From NCBI GenBank assembly GCA_029258815.1, contig JAPDJZ010000161.1, positions 1 through 16,784 of the forward strand: 16,784 nucleotides of DNA, written 5' to 3'. This stretch comes from an archaeon (GTDB lineage Archaea > Thermoproteota > Nitrososphaeria_A > Caldarchaeales > Wolframiiraptoraceae). This document shows positions 1 through 8,021 of the stretch, in pieces. The notes beneath the pieces were generated by a model. That model did not search any database. It worked only from the letters and a program-made list of their open reading frames with translations, and was not told the DNA's origin. Within the stretch, counting starts at the first letter, position 1; each line of letters starts with the position of its first letter. Position numbers and translations under genes: made by a program.

Positions 1-534
1 CCCCTCTAGAATCTCCTGAGCCACCTCCCCCAAGGGTTCGTAGCCTAGGGTCGAGAAGCACCGCTCCCAGTCTATCGGCTCGACGCTCTCCGCGGCCGAC
101 CGCTTGAGCACGTAGAACTCCGTCTCGGCCGAGACTAGGAACCTTAGCCCGAGCTCCCCCTCCCCGCTCCGGGCAAGCCTTCTAAGCAGCGTGCGAGTGC
201 AGAAGCTCCAGTCCCCGCCGTCTCTCAGCTTGAGATCGCAGATTACGCGGCCAACCCCGGGGGCGTGGGGGATGGGGGCGAAGGTCTCCGGATCCGGGAC
301 TAGGTAGACGTCCTCGGCCTCGGGCCCGAACCTCGGGGAGGCTAGGAGGGTGTCGAGGGGCGTGAAGGACTGCATGGCCATGGTTAAGCCTATCCCCTCC
401 TCTAGGTGGTCTTGGAGGGAGTCTATGTAGGACGCCTTAGCCCTTAGAACCCCGTCTAGGCCAACATAGACGAACTTGACGACCTTAATTCCGCGGCGCC
501 TCGCCTCGGATACGACATCGGCCGCCGTTCTCAT
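1..534 (-). CDS. Glutamine synthetase-like enzyme, N-terminal part (runs off left edge)
   Basis: The 178 codons visible form an open frame starting at an ATG at 534, with a GAGAGG ribosome-binding sequence just upstream. Residues 1-100 read like the beta-grasp domain of glutamine synthetases, ending in a segment like LVPDPETFAP (78-87) and GRVICDL (95-101). The motif SAETEFYVL (135-143) matches the start of the catalytic domain, where a Glu binds metal. Family members ligate ammonia or an amine to glutamate with ATP. With only the N-terminus present I cannot tell true glutamine synthetase from gamma-glutamyl-amine ligases of the PuuA/FluG type. It starts 29 nt after the stop of the gamma-glutamyltransferase-like gene and is probably the last visible gene of that operon. 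Its place beside that gene and a permease favours a specialised gamma-glutamyl ligase over housekeeping nitrogen assimilation, but this is inference. Confidence 0.85.
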   Translation of the reverse strand, partial: MRTAADVVSEARRRGIKVVKFVYVGLDGVLRAKASYIDSLQDHLEEGIGLTMAMQSFTPLDTLLASPRFGPEAEDVYLVPDPETFAPIPHAPGVGRVICDLKLRDGGDWSFCTRTLLRRLARSGEGELGLRFLVSAETEFYVLKRSAAESVEPIDWERCFSTLGYEPLGEVAQEILEG

Positions 535-563
535 ATCCTCTCGCGATCACTCATAGGATTAAT

Positions 564-2147
564 CTATTTTGCAGCTTGAGCTGCCGCCTGCTTCCTCGGA
601 TCCGAGACCGCGAGCAGCTCCCCCTCAACCCTGAAGATCGATTGAACGGCTCCGAAGTAGATGTCCGTTCCGGGATGGAGCTGGAGGAGGCGCACGGGCC
701 TGGGCTCGAAGCCCGCCCTCCTCAGGGCGTCGAGAACCTCGGGGGCTAGGGACTCCTCGTGAAGAAGCTCCCCGCCCCTCGGGTGTATTCTGCCGCGCGC
801 TACGGCCTCCGCGGGCTCTCGTCCGAGCAGAAGAACCTCCGCTAAGACTTGGATCATGGAGGTGATTATCCTAAGCCCTCCGGAGGCGCCCGAGGCCGCT
901 ATCGGCTCCCCCCCGTGGTCGAGAAGTATTATGGGGGACATGCTGCTGGCCGGCCTCTTGCCCGGCTCCACTAGGTTCGGCGACCCCCTAGCGAGATCGA
1001 AGTCATGCATCTCGTCGTTGAGGATCACCCCCTCCACGGTCATCCCCGAGCCCATGAAGCACTCCAAGCTCTCGGTTAGGGAGACCCAGAACCCATCGGC
1101 CTCGGCGACGGTTATCTGGCTCGTCCCATGCTCGCTCGAAGCTCCACGCCCCCTATGGGATCGAGTCCTCTCAAAAATCCGCTCAACCACTTCTTCCACG
1201 TGCTTCTCCGCGAGCACCTCCTCGATCTCCACCTCACCATAGGAGGGGTCGCAGATCCTCGATAGCCGCTCCTCAACCGCGTGCCGAAGAACCTCCGCGA
1301 GGAGGGGCATGTAATCCCTCGGCCCGATCTCGCCAAGCTCCTCAACCGCTCGGCTGAGAATCCATAAAGCCTCCAGAACTATCGCTCCCGAGCCCGGCGG
1401 AGGCATGGCGTAAGCCTTAACCTCCATGGCGCCGAGCTCGAATTCTGCTTCCACGGGCTCCCTCCACACGGGCTCATAGCGCTTGAGGTCGGCGGGGGTT
1501 AGGAATCCCCCCAGCTCGGAGATCTCGCGAGCGATGGCCTCGGCCACCGCCCCCTCATAGAACTCCTCAACGCCCTCCTCAGAGACCCTCCGAAGGGTTT
1601 CCGCGAGCCTCCGCTGGGGCACGGGCTCCCCCTCCCGGGGCGGCGCCCCTCCCCTAAGCCACGTCTCCACGCTCTCCCGGGAGAAGGCCAGCTTCCTTAA
1701 AGCGTTGTGAAGCCCCGCCCTCATGCACCTGCTCCAAAGCCGCGTAGCCCTCCACGATCCCGCGCGCTCCCACGCCATCCTCAGTAGGGTCTCCCACTCC
1801 AATACGCCGAACCTTCCGTGAAGCTCCTTAAGCCCTCGAAGGGTTCCGGGAACCGCGACGGCCTTAGGCCCCTCCCCAAGCTCGTCCTCGCCGCCGTAGA
1901 GCTCCGGCCGCGCCTCCATGGGAGCGACCTCCCGGTAGTCGAGGGCATAGGCTCTTGAGCCGTCGTAGACCAGCGCGAACCCCCCTCCCCCGATCCCGCT
2001 CCACCCGGGCTCGGAGACTCCCATCACCAGCGATGCGGCGATGGCCGCGTCCACGGCGTTTCCACCCATCTCCATGACCTCGAGCGCCGCTCTCGACGCC
2101 TCCGGAGAATGGGTTGCGGCGGCGGCCTTCCCTCGGGCGGCTATCAG
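564..2147 (-). CDS. Gamma-glutamyltransferase-like Ntn hydrolase (probable CTG start)
   Basis: Gamma-glutamyltranspeptidases cleave or transfer gamma-glutamyl groups after autocatalytic cleavage before a Thr. With the start at 2147 the protein has 527 residues. Visible hallmarks, in this numbering, are GGNAVDAA near residue 28, GIGGGG near 50, DYREVAP near 70, the processing/catalytic Thr342 in EHGTSQITV, FMGSGMTVEG, NDEM-DFD, and SSMSPIIL followed by GASGG. The first in-frame ATG (2075) would cut off the conserved segment before GGNAVDAA, readable upstream as KAAAATHSPEASRAALEVME. No ATG, GTG or TTG lies in frame between 2075 and the stop at 2154-2156, but a CTG at 2147 has a near-perfect archaeal Shine-Dalgarno 5 nt upstream. 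There is no signal peptide, so the enzyme is probably cytosolic, unlike secreted bacterial enzymes. The gene lies between a metallophosphoesterase and a glutamine synthetase-like gene, with about 30 nt on each side. Confidence 0.88.
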   Translation of the reverse strand: MIAARGKAAAATHSPEASRAALEVMEMGGNAVDAAIAASLVMGVSEPGWSGIGGGGFALVYDGSRAYALDYREVAPMEARPELYGGEDELGEGPKAVAVPGTLRGLKELHGRFGVLEWETLLRMAWERAGSWRATRLWSRCMRAGLHNALRKLAFSRESVETWLRGGAPPREGEPVPQRRLAETLRRVSEEGVEEFYEGAVAEAIAREISELGGFLTPADLKRYEPVWREPVEAEFELGAMEVKAYAMPPPGSGAIVLEALWILSRAVEELGEIGPRDYMPLLAEVLRHAVEERLSRICDPSYGEVEIEEVLAEKHVEEVVERIFERTRSHRGRGASSEHGTSQITVAEADGFWVSLTESLECFMGSGMTVEGVILNDEMHDFDLARGSPNLVEPGKRPASSMSPIILLDHGGEPIAASGASGGLRIITSMIQVLAEVLLLGREPAEAVARGRIHPRGGELLHEESLAPEVLDALRRAGFEPRPVRLLQLHPGTDIYFGAVQSIFRVEGELLAVSDPRKQAAAQAAK

Positions 2148-2152
2148 ATTCC

Positions 2153-2160
2153 ATCACCTC
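2153..2160 (-). promoter_or_regulatory. Shine-Dalgarno that decides the CTG start of the GGT-like gene
   Basis: The minus strand reads GAGGTGAT here, complementary to the usual archaeal 16S rRNA 3' end (AUCACCUCC). It stands 5 nt before the CTG at 2147-2145. It is too far (over 75 nt) from the first in-frame ATG at 2075 to serve that codon. An out-of-frame ATG overlaps it at 2154-2152 and leads into a frame with no recognisable protein. Confidence 0.6.
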
Positions 2161-2177
2161 TCGCCGGGAGGGCGGGT

Positions 2178-3125
2178 TCAGCCGAGCCTAGCCCATTTTC
2201 TCAGCCCGTCTTCGTCGAACTCGAGCAGAAGCCCCTTCAGTATCCCGGCCGTATACTCGGAGCCCGGGTTGAAGACTATCGTCTCCCCGACCTTGTCGTA
2301 GCCGGCCGATTCGTGGATGTGGCCGTGGAGCCCTACCAGAGGCTTATACTCCTCCAAGAACCTTCTCACGGATCTGCTTCCGACGTTCACCAGCTCGGGC
2401 TCTCCGAACCTGTAGACGGGGCGGAGGTTCTTGTCTAGCTTCGGGGCTAGGTCTATCGAGGTCCCGTAGGGGGGGACGTGGAAGTTGCAGATTATCTTCC
2501 TCCAATCCCTATCGACTAGATCCGCAAGCTTCTCAAGCCTCTTCCAAAGCCCCTTCTCCGAATCCTCCCTCGGGGTATTCCACGGGGTCGGGTTCGAGTA
2601 GTCGAAGCTGAGCATGGCGTACCCGTTCTCGAGCTCCACGAGCTTTCCGAGCGGGTAAAGCCCCCGCCCGCTCCCCTTTATCGGCTCATCTATCTCGAAG
2701 ATGTCGTCGTTTCCCGGGGTTAGAAATACGAGCCTGTCAGCCGGAATGTGCTCCTCAAGCTTCTCAACCCAATCCCTAATCCTATCCACTATGAGCTTCT
2801 GGAAGAGCCTATCAACCATATCCGGCCGGTTCTTCAGCTCCTCGACCTCCTGCCTCGTGCATACATACGGGTAAATTCCCCTATTCAGGAGCTCCGCCTT
2901 TATCTCTTCGAGCTTCTCCCCGCTATCCGCTCTTAGAACCTTCCCGCGGAATCTGCATTCGTAGCTTCCATCCTCCCGCTCGACTATCGGGACTATGGAC
3001 TTGCCGGTTAGATCTCCCGAGAGTATCAGGACGTCGACGTCGTAGAGCTTCGGCACCGAGAGAAATCTCCGGAACGCGAGCTCGCTATTGTGGACGTCGG
3101 CCGCGAAGAAGAGCTTCATAACCAA
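2178..3125 (-). CDS. Calcineurin-like metallophosphoesterase
   Basis: This is a 315-residue cytosolic protein with the full dinuclear-metal signature of calcineurin-like phosphoesterases: DVH at residues 10-12, GDLTG at 37-41, GNDD at 138-141, the His of NFHVP at 216, and GHIH at 268-271, followed by NPGSE at 286-290. Family members hydrolyse phosphomonoesters or phosphodiesters such as cyclic nucleotides. The substrate cannot be read from the sequence. An insert of about 90 residues, rich in charged residues, sits between the second and third motifs. The TTG start at 3125 is 10 nt after a GGAGG core (3140-3136). An ATG at 3119 (two codons in) is a plausible alternative but lies 16 nt from that site. 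The gene lies 30 nt upstream of the GGT-like gene and probably begins that operon. Confidence 0.9.
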   Translation of the reverse strand: MVMKLFFAADVHNSELAFRRFLSVPKLYDVDVLILSGDLTGKSIVPIVEREDGSYECRFRGKVLRADSGEKLEEIKAELLNRGIYPYVCTRQEVEELKNRPDMVDRLFQKLIVDRIRDWVEKLEEHIPADRLVFLTPGNDDIFEIDEPIKGSGRGLYPLGKLVELENGYAMLSFDYSNPTPWNTPREDSEKGLWKRLEKLADLVDRDWRKIICNFHVPPYGTSIDLAPKLDKNLRPVYRFGEPELVNVGSRSVRRFLEEYKPLVGLHGHIHESAGYDKVGETIVFNPGSEYTAGILKGLLLEFDEDGLRKWARLG

Positions 3126-3164
3126 GGGCTAAGCCCCTCCCTTCAACCGAGGTCGGAGAACCCC

Positions 3165-3202
3165 GCTAAAAGAAAAATATTTGGGTGCCCGCCGGCGCGG
3201 GC
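3165..3202 (-). terminator. Hairpin plus T-rich tract after the permease gene
   Basis: Directly after the permease stop, the minus strand forms a perfect 6-bp stem, GCCCGC/GCGGGC, with a GCCG loop (3202-3187), followed by ACCC and a T-rich run (3180-3165). This looks like a terminator for the permease transcript. The same AT-rich run may double as the TATA region for the metallophosphoesterase operon, since a start site about 27 nt downstream would leave a short leader containing its Shine-Dalgarno. Confidence 0.55.
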
Positions 3203-3206
3203 GGGG

Positions 3207-4853
3207 CTAGGCGGGAGGTATTTCCTGGAAGATCCTCTTGACGTCTATCCCCCGCTTCGCGTTGACGCGGCTGTAGTAGAGATAGAGGACGACGGCGAGA
3301 AGCAGCCAGCCTATGAACCACGAGATGGAGATTATGTCTCCGATTATCTGCTGGATCCCGAGAATCAGCAGCCCTAGGGTCGCGGCCGTGGCGGCTCCGC
3401 CGACGATCGTAATCACCGGAACCCCGCCTATCCTCCCGGTATATCCCTGCTCGAAGAGATCCGGCCTCCTGTAGGGTAGGAGGGTGCAGGCGAGGGCTGC
3501 GAAGAACCACCTAACCGCCACCGCCGTTACTGCCGTCAGCGCGTAGAATAGGGGCCCGTATTCGGGGCTGGCGAGAACGCCTATCATGGCTATGGCTCCT
3601 ATCATCGTGAGGAGTATCGCCCAGTGCGGCGTGCGGAACCTCGCGTTCACCTCGGCGAGCTTCTCCGGGAAGAATCGGTCGAATGCGAGGGCGAAGGAGA
3701 TCCTCGAGGGGACCATCATGTAGACGGGTATCCCGTTCATGACCCAAAGCGGAACGGCTAGGGTGACGATTATTGCGAGTATCGGAGCCCATCCGCCGAA
3801 TAGGGACGCTATGAAGACCGCCCACGTCGGGGTCTGAACCGGGTTTATCGCGAGCTGATTAGCCGCCTCCGTATTCATCACGTAGTCGTAGGCCGAGAAG
3901 AACTCCCGGAACCCGAGGAGGGTCGGCGAGGAGACGAGAAGGTAGTAGACGAAGACCAGCGCTATCGCTCCGACGGTTCCGAGGAAGAAGTTGCGCTTAG
4001 GTCTATCTATCTCTCCGGCGAGGTAGTTCGCGTACTCAAGCCCCCAGAAGGCGTAAGCCGCGACCACTATGCTGAGCGATAGGGTTACCCCGGGAGACCA
4101 CGGGCCGGGCCAGCCCCACGCGCTCGGATCTCCGGCAATCGAGGCGATGTAGTCCCTCCAGCCCGCCGCGTTCGCGACGTTGAGTATCTCGTCGTAGGCT
4201 CCGGCTCCGTAGGTCATATCCCATAGGCTCTTTATCTGAGCGGGGCTTAGGGTCGCGGCGTAGATGGCTCCCGCCACGGTTATTATCCCGGCCGCCAAGG
4301 CTATCCCGAAGAGCACGTTAACCGTGTATTTGAAGACGCGTATTCCGAGGAGGCTCAGGACGCCGAAGGCTATGACGAAGGCTATGCCTATGCCCGCGGC
4401 GGCTCCAACGTCGACGGACATCCACTCGCCTAGGGAGACGAGGCCCGGGTTGTGAATGGCGAGGCCAATCTGTATCAGCGCGCTTCCCCAGAACCATGCG
4501 AGGAAGAAGGATAGAGCCCCGACTATCCAGATGTGAACCCCGAAGACGAGTATCGACTCGAGGTATCCGAGGAAGGGGTGGAGAACCCTGGAGATTGCCA
4601 CGTAGTCGGAGGCTGTTCTCGGAGTAGCCATCGTCAGGAAGATGACGGCGAAGGCCGCGAGGCTCATTATCGATCCGCCTATCAGGAGGGCGAGCGGTAT
4701 ATGGGCTCCCGGGGCCTCGTAGCCCAGTCCCGCCGTGAAGAGGTAGAAGCCGTCGGCGATCACGTAGTTGGCCGCTATAGCCATCACCGAGAGAGCCCCG
4801 ATCTCGCGCACGAGTCCCGAGGTTCTCCTAACGAATACTACCTCATCGGACAT
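3207..4853 (-). CDS. APC-superfamily amino acid or amine permease
   Basis: This 548-residue protein consists largely of hydrophobic spans, about twelve by eye, with a short polar N-terminus and a basic C-terminus (VNAKRGIDVKR). The N-terminal part has the APC pattern: a first span rich in small residues ending near GFYLF, then PRTASDYVAISRVLHP after the second span, which resembles the PR.GGDYV..SR segment of archaeal amino acid permeases. YWGLEYANYLAGEI-like residues in the middle (FWGLEYANYLAGEIDRPKR) match the G.E..a..aGE...P.R motif of the family. It is expected to import an amino acid, peptide-like compound or amine by proton or sodium symport; the substrate is not predictable. The ATG at 4853 is supported by a T-rich element about 27 nt upstream, which would give a leaderless mRNA. 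The gene precedes the phosphoesterase/GGT/GS genes on the same strand and may supply their substrate. Confidence 0.9.
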   Translation of the reverse strand: MSDEVVFVRRTSGLVREIGALSVMAIAANYVIADGFYLFTAGLGYEAPGAHIPLALLIGGSIMSLAAFAVIFLTMATPRTASDYVAISRVLHPFLGYLESILVFGVHIWIVGALSFFLAWFWGSALIQIGLAIHNPGLVSLGEWMSVDVGAAAGIGIAFVIAFGVLSLLGIRVFKYTVNVLFGIALAAGIITVAGAIYAATLSPAQIKSLWDMTYGAGAYDEILNVANAAGWRDYIASIAGDPSAWGWPGPWSPGVTLSLSIVVAAYAFWGLEYANYLAGEIDRPKRNFFLGTVGAIALVFVYYLLVSSPTLLGFREFFSAYDYVMNTEAANQLAINPVQTPTWAVFIASLFGGWAPILAIIVTLAVPLWVMNGIPVYMMVPSRISFALAFDRFFPEKLAEVNARFRTPHWAILLTMIGAIAMIGVLASPEYGPLFYALTAVTAVAVRWFFAALACTLLPYRRPDLFEQGYTGRIGGVPVITIVGGAATAATLGLLILGIQQIIGDIISISWFIGWLLLAVVLYLYYSRVNAKRGIDVKRIFQEIPPA

Positions 4854-4878
4854 TTTCGACAGAGACGTAAAGTAATTG

Positions 4879-4885
4879 GTAAAAA
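4879..4885 (-). promoter_or_regulatory. Possible TATA element of the permease gene
   Basis: The minus strand reads TTTTTAC, centred about 29 nt before the ATG at 4853. This is the spacing expected for a leaderless archaeal transcript. The match to the TATA consensus is only moderate. Confidence 0.35.
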
Positions 4886-4973
4886 CTTTTGATGCGAGGA
4901 TCGGGCAAAATACACGAAAAGCGGAGCAACGGCGCCGATTCTCGTAAATCTCCGGCCCCGCTCCGAAGCCCTG

Positions 4974-7940
4974 TTATCCCTCTCCGCTCGGCTCAACCCT
5001 CCGGTAAACGTCGTCGCTCAGCCTTCTCCCCGTCCTCCTCTCCCACTCCTCGATCGGGATGCCGCGCTCCTTCTGGATCTTATCCCGGTAGATCTCGGGG
5101 ATGACGTTGAAGGCGCAGAACGGTATGATCCTCCCATCCGGCACGAGGTAGTGGATGCAGCACCTCCTAACCCTCTCGACATCATAATTGTACTTGTCTT
5201 GGAAGTGCATCATCCCGAGGAACAGGCTCCTCAGATGCCACTCGCCGACGCTGCTGTAATCGTGCTTCACGAATATCTTGAAGAGCATCCTCTTAATGTT
5301 GAGGCCTGATGGAGCCTTCCTCTCATCGATGAACGATCCGAACTTCCAGAGTAGCTTGAGCGCCGAGATATACTTGTTCGCCCCGGATTTAATCCTATCA
5401 GCCACGTCTTGAAGATACTTGAGGAGGCCGTCGATATCCACGAACTCGGTTATCGGTATCATCCTATCCCCTTCCTTGAACACGTATGTCCCGGCTCCGC
5501 AGGCGAAGTGGGTTGAGAGCTCGTATTGGGGCCTCCCGGTTATGGCCTCGATGATGTGGGTTACGGGGACGCAGGAGGGGACGGGGAACCACGCGTCCTC
5601 AGGGATCATGCCGTCGGTCTGCTCCTCGATGAGCTTTATGCAATCCGGTATCGTTATCCTAAACCTCTCCCTCTCCTTCCTCGGCATCCTACCCACGAGC
5701 GAGACCGGCTGGAAGTTCACGGACCTGACAATATCGACGTTCTCGAAGCCGAACCTTATCATCTCTCCGAGCTCGTGATCGTTCACCGTCTTGATCACGG
5801 TTGGGACGAGAACCACCCCGACGCCGAGCTTCCTAGCGTTATCCAGGATCGCGGGGACCTCCCAATAGTTCTTCGGATTCGTCTTCGGGGTTACGCCGTC
5901 GAAGCTGAGGTAGAGGGTCGAGATCCCCGCCTCCTTAACCCTCTTGAAGAACTCGAAGTCCTTCGCGAGCCTTATGCCGTTAGTGTTGAGCTGGACGAAG
6001 TCCACGCCCTCCTCCTTAATCACCCTAACTATCTCCGGTAAATCATCCCTCAGACAGGGCTCGCCGCCGGTGAGCTGAACGGCGTTCCCAGCAACAGGCC
6101 TCATAGACCTCAAAACCCTAACCATCTCCCTAATCTCCTCGATCGAAGGCTCGTAGACGTAGCCGGCGCGCTCGGCGAAGAAGAAGCAATTGCTTACTAG
6201 GATTCCATCCCCCGCTATGAAGCTATGGCTCTGCTCATCAACTTCCAAATCGTAGACATAATCGTATTCCTCTCCGGATGATTCTGGGATGATTTCCTTA
6301 ACCTCATCCACTAGGAGATCGCCGAAGCGCGGCGGCCTGGTATCCCTTCTAGGGGAAAGGTTCTCAAGCTTCCTGAGGTGTGCCGGCTTTAGCCTCAGGA
6401 GGGAGATCGCTTTTTCTAAGTCTTGACCTGAAATGTAGAGTTTGTAGAGATCGTGTCTTGCTCCCTTCATCTTCCTAGCTGGAACCTTGTAGAGCCTCGC
6501 GAAAATGCCGAGAGATGCGAGGAGGTAAAGCATGTCTCTCGCCAGACCCGAGGAGGTCGTAGTATAGCCTAGGCTGCAGTTCCTCGATCCTCTGATGACG
6601 TAGCCATCTCCATTAAACAGGGCGGATAACAACGATATTCTATGCTCTAAGGGCAGGTTGAAGATGAAGTTTGGAAGCCTCTTATTGCTCGCCCCAGCGG
6701 GTATCCCGAAAACGCGCATGAAGATTAATCTCAGCAACCTGCTCCCGACTACTAGCTGAGGCGTTTTTCCATATCTATCGAGTCTGAGCCAACTATGAGG
6801 TAAGCCTAGCTCGTCGAGGATTTTCTCCAGCCTCTTGGCAACGTATCCGTCGCCGACCGTAATCCTAAGATCCTTATACGTGTAGTGTCCGTCAGAAATG
6901 AAATAGCCCACGAGCTCCATAAGCTCCGGAGATATTACCAAGATCGTAGGTATCTCATAATCCGCCGCATCTACTCCGAGCTTGAGACCATGAGGCTCAG
7001 CTACTTCCGATATGGCGTATAGTGGAGCGGATCCCCTAAGATTCCAGCTATAAATCCTCTGAGCGCCGATCTCGGTATCATAGACCAGCTTCCGCGAAAT
7101 ATCTCCTCTCAGGTAGATTTTCTTCTGCTCTTCAGGCGGCAGTTTTTTGAGATGACTCACTAGGTTTATCTCGAAATCGTTTTCACAATCTAAATTAAGG
7201 TCTCCGATGATTAGGACTTTGTCTCCGGGGGAGAGCTCGGCGACTGAAAGCCTCTCGAGCTTCTCGTTCCTAAGGACGAGAACTCTATGGTCTTGCGTCA
7301 ATCTTATTCTTCTACCGGTTTTAGTGATGATCTGATGTATTGCGCCGAAGTATTTTCTCCGAAAGATCTTCTTCACCCTACTCCACTTCACCCTGCCGTT
7401 TACGAAGGAGAGAACGTAGGCTCCTAGGGTCTCCACATATTCTCCCTCACAGGCTTTCCTCGGTTCGAATCTCGTGAAGAATCGGGATGCAAGCTCTTCG
7501 ATCTTCAGCAATCTAACCTTGCCTCCATCTTTCACGAGGAGCTCCTCGTCTGGAGGCAGGCAATACCAGCAGTGGAGGTCGCATCTGTTCGTTACGACTA
7601 TGTTCGCTAGGGCCGTGTGGCTTAGGTGGCCGGGGCATAGCCCGCAGTCGTATGGGCAGATGACCGGAGTTTTCTTAACATTCGGCGTCGCTATCCCCTT
7701 ACCGTCGTGGGCGTACTTCTCAAACCTGTGATACATTTCGGCGCTTCCGAAGTACAGTTCCGTGAACTCTCCATGCCTCGGACACCTCTTGACGATGTAT
7801 ATCTTGTCATTCTTCTCGATTATCTCGGCTTGAATCAGTAGATTGCATTCCGGGCAGATGCTGAGCGTCGTTCTCAGAACCTTCTCCTCTCCCTTCTCGA
7901 CCAGCGCCTCCACCAAGCTCTCGAACCATCCCCTCCCCAA
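4974..7940 (-). CDS. tes: Radical SAM tetraether lipid synthase-like protein (Tes/MJ0619 type), split by an intein
   Basis: The 988-residue precursor is a 530-residue radical SAM protein with a 458-residue intein (127-584, numbering from the TTG at 7940). The extein has Cys-rich N-terminal motifs CPECN (29-33) and CPRHGE (53-58), then CPYDCGLCPGHLSHT (95-109), then NRCDLHCWY joined after splicing to CFFFAERAGYVYEP. This gives the CX3CX2C cluster motif C120, C124 and C585. LTGGEP (623-628), LNTNG and LSFDGV follow, and the C-terminal region has THFACGAG and RRCCIHYLVPDGRIIPFC, probable auxiliary cluster ligands. As I recall it, this layout matches M. jannaschii MJ0619, shown to join isoprenoid chains into tetraether membrane lipids. 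Function is by family resemblance; paralogues with other roles exist. The start is uncertain: a TATA box at 7950-7956 predicts transcription from about 7924-7927, favouring TTG 7916 or GTG 7913. The longest frame is given. Confidence 0.85.
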   Translation of the reverse strand: MGRGWFESLVEALVEKGEEKVLRTTLSICPECNLLIQAEIIEKNDKIYIVKRCPRHGEFTELYFGSAEMYHRFEKYAHDGKGIATPNVKKTPVICPYDCGLCPGHLSHTALANIVVTNRCDLHCWYCLPPDEELLVKDGGKVRLLKIEELASRFFTRFEPRKACEGEYVETLGAYVLSFVNGRVKWSRVKKIFRRKYFGAIHQIITKTGRRIRLTQDHRVLVLRNEKLERLSVAELSPGDKVLIIGDLNLDCENDFEINLVSHLKKLPPEEQKKIYLRGDISRKLVYDTEIGAQRIYSWNLRGSAPLYAISEVAEPHGLKLGVDAADYEIPTILVISPELMELVGYFISDGHYTYKDLRITVGDGYVAKRLEKILDELGLPHSWLRLDRYGKTPQLVVGSRLLRLIFMRVFGIPAGASNKRLPNFIFNLPLEHRISLLSALFNGDGYVIRGSRNCSLGYTTTSSGLARDMLYLLASLGIFARLYKVPARKMKGARHDLYKLYISGQDLEKAISLLRLKPAHLRKLENLSPRRDTRPPRFGDLLVDEVKEIIPESSGEEYDYVYDLEVDEQSHSFIAGDGILVSNCFFFAERAGYVYEPSIEEIREMVRVLRSMRPVAGNAVQLTGGEPCLRDDLPEIVRVIKEEGVDFVQLNTNGIRLAKDFEFFKRVKEAGISTLYLSFDGVTPKTNPKNYWEVPAILDNARKLGVGVVLVPTVIKTVNDHELGEMIRFGFENVDIVRSVNFQPVSLVGRMPRKERERFRITIPDCIKLIEEQTDGMIPEDAWFPVPSCVPVTHIIEAITGRPQYELSTHFACGAGTYVFKEGDRMIPITEFVDIDGLLKYLQDVADRIKSGANKYISALKLLWKFGSFIDERKAPSGLNIKRMLFKIFVKHDYSSVGEWHLRSLFLGMMHFQDKYNYDVERVRRCCIHYLVPDGRIIPFCAFNVIPEIYRDKIQKERGIPIEEWERRTGRRLSDDVYRRVEPSGEG
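6189..7562 (-). mobile_element. Intein with LAGLIDADG endonuclease inside the radical SAM gene
   Basis: This is an in-frame protein-splicing element of 458 residues. Block A is CLPPDEELL (from residue 127, intein Cys1). Block B has TQDH (215-218), the usual TxxH. Blocks C and E are the two LAGLIDADG motifs, LVGYFISDGH (343-352, acidic D350) and LLSALFNGDGYVI (437-449, acidic D445). Block F is YDLEVDEQSHSF with H572, and block G is GILVSN followed by +1 Cys585. All catalytic residues for splicing and probably for homing are present except that the penultimate residue is Ser583 instead of the common His. Both LAGLIDADG acidic residues are intact, so this is a full-length homing intein. The DNA is visibly less GC-rich than the exteins, consistent with horizontal acquisition. 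Insertion lies exactly before the codon of the third Fe-S ligand cysteine. Confidence 0.95.
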
Positions 7941-7949
7941 GCACGCAGG

Positions 7950-7956
7950 ATAAATA
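7950..7956 (-). promoter_or_regulatory. TATA box of the radical SAM (tes) gene
   Basis: The minus strand reads TATTTAT within CGTATTTAT (7958-7950). The identical 9-mer drives the divergent glycosidase gene on the other strand. A start site about 27 nt downstream would fall near 7925, inside the longest reading frame, which argues for translation from TTG 7916 or GTG 7913. Confidence 0.6.
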
Positions 7957-8013
7957 CGTTTTAGCCAAGATCCCTATTCGGAAAAGATGTATAAGCCGGT
8001 CGCCGGAAGATCG

Positions 8014-8021
8014 TATTTATA
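8014..8021 (+). promoter_or_regulatory. TATA box of the glycoside hydrolase gene
   Basis: TATTTATA is centred about 28 nt before the TTG at 8046, so transcription should begin at or within a few bases of the start codon, giving a leaderless mRNA. No Shine-Dalgarno precedes the TTG. Confidence 0.65.

Noticed and set aside
1864..2157. 97-codon minus-strand frame starting at GTG 2157 over the GGT start
   Set aside because: Arg/Gly-rich composition typical of a shadow frame, overlapped by the conserved GGT reading frame; only its ATG/Shine-Dalgarno region is of interest.
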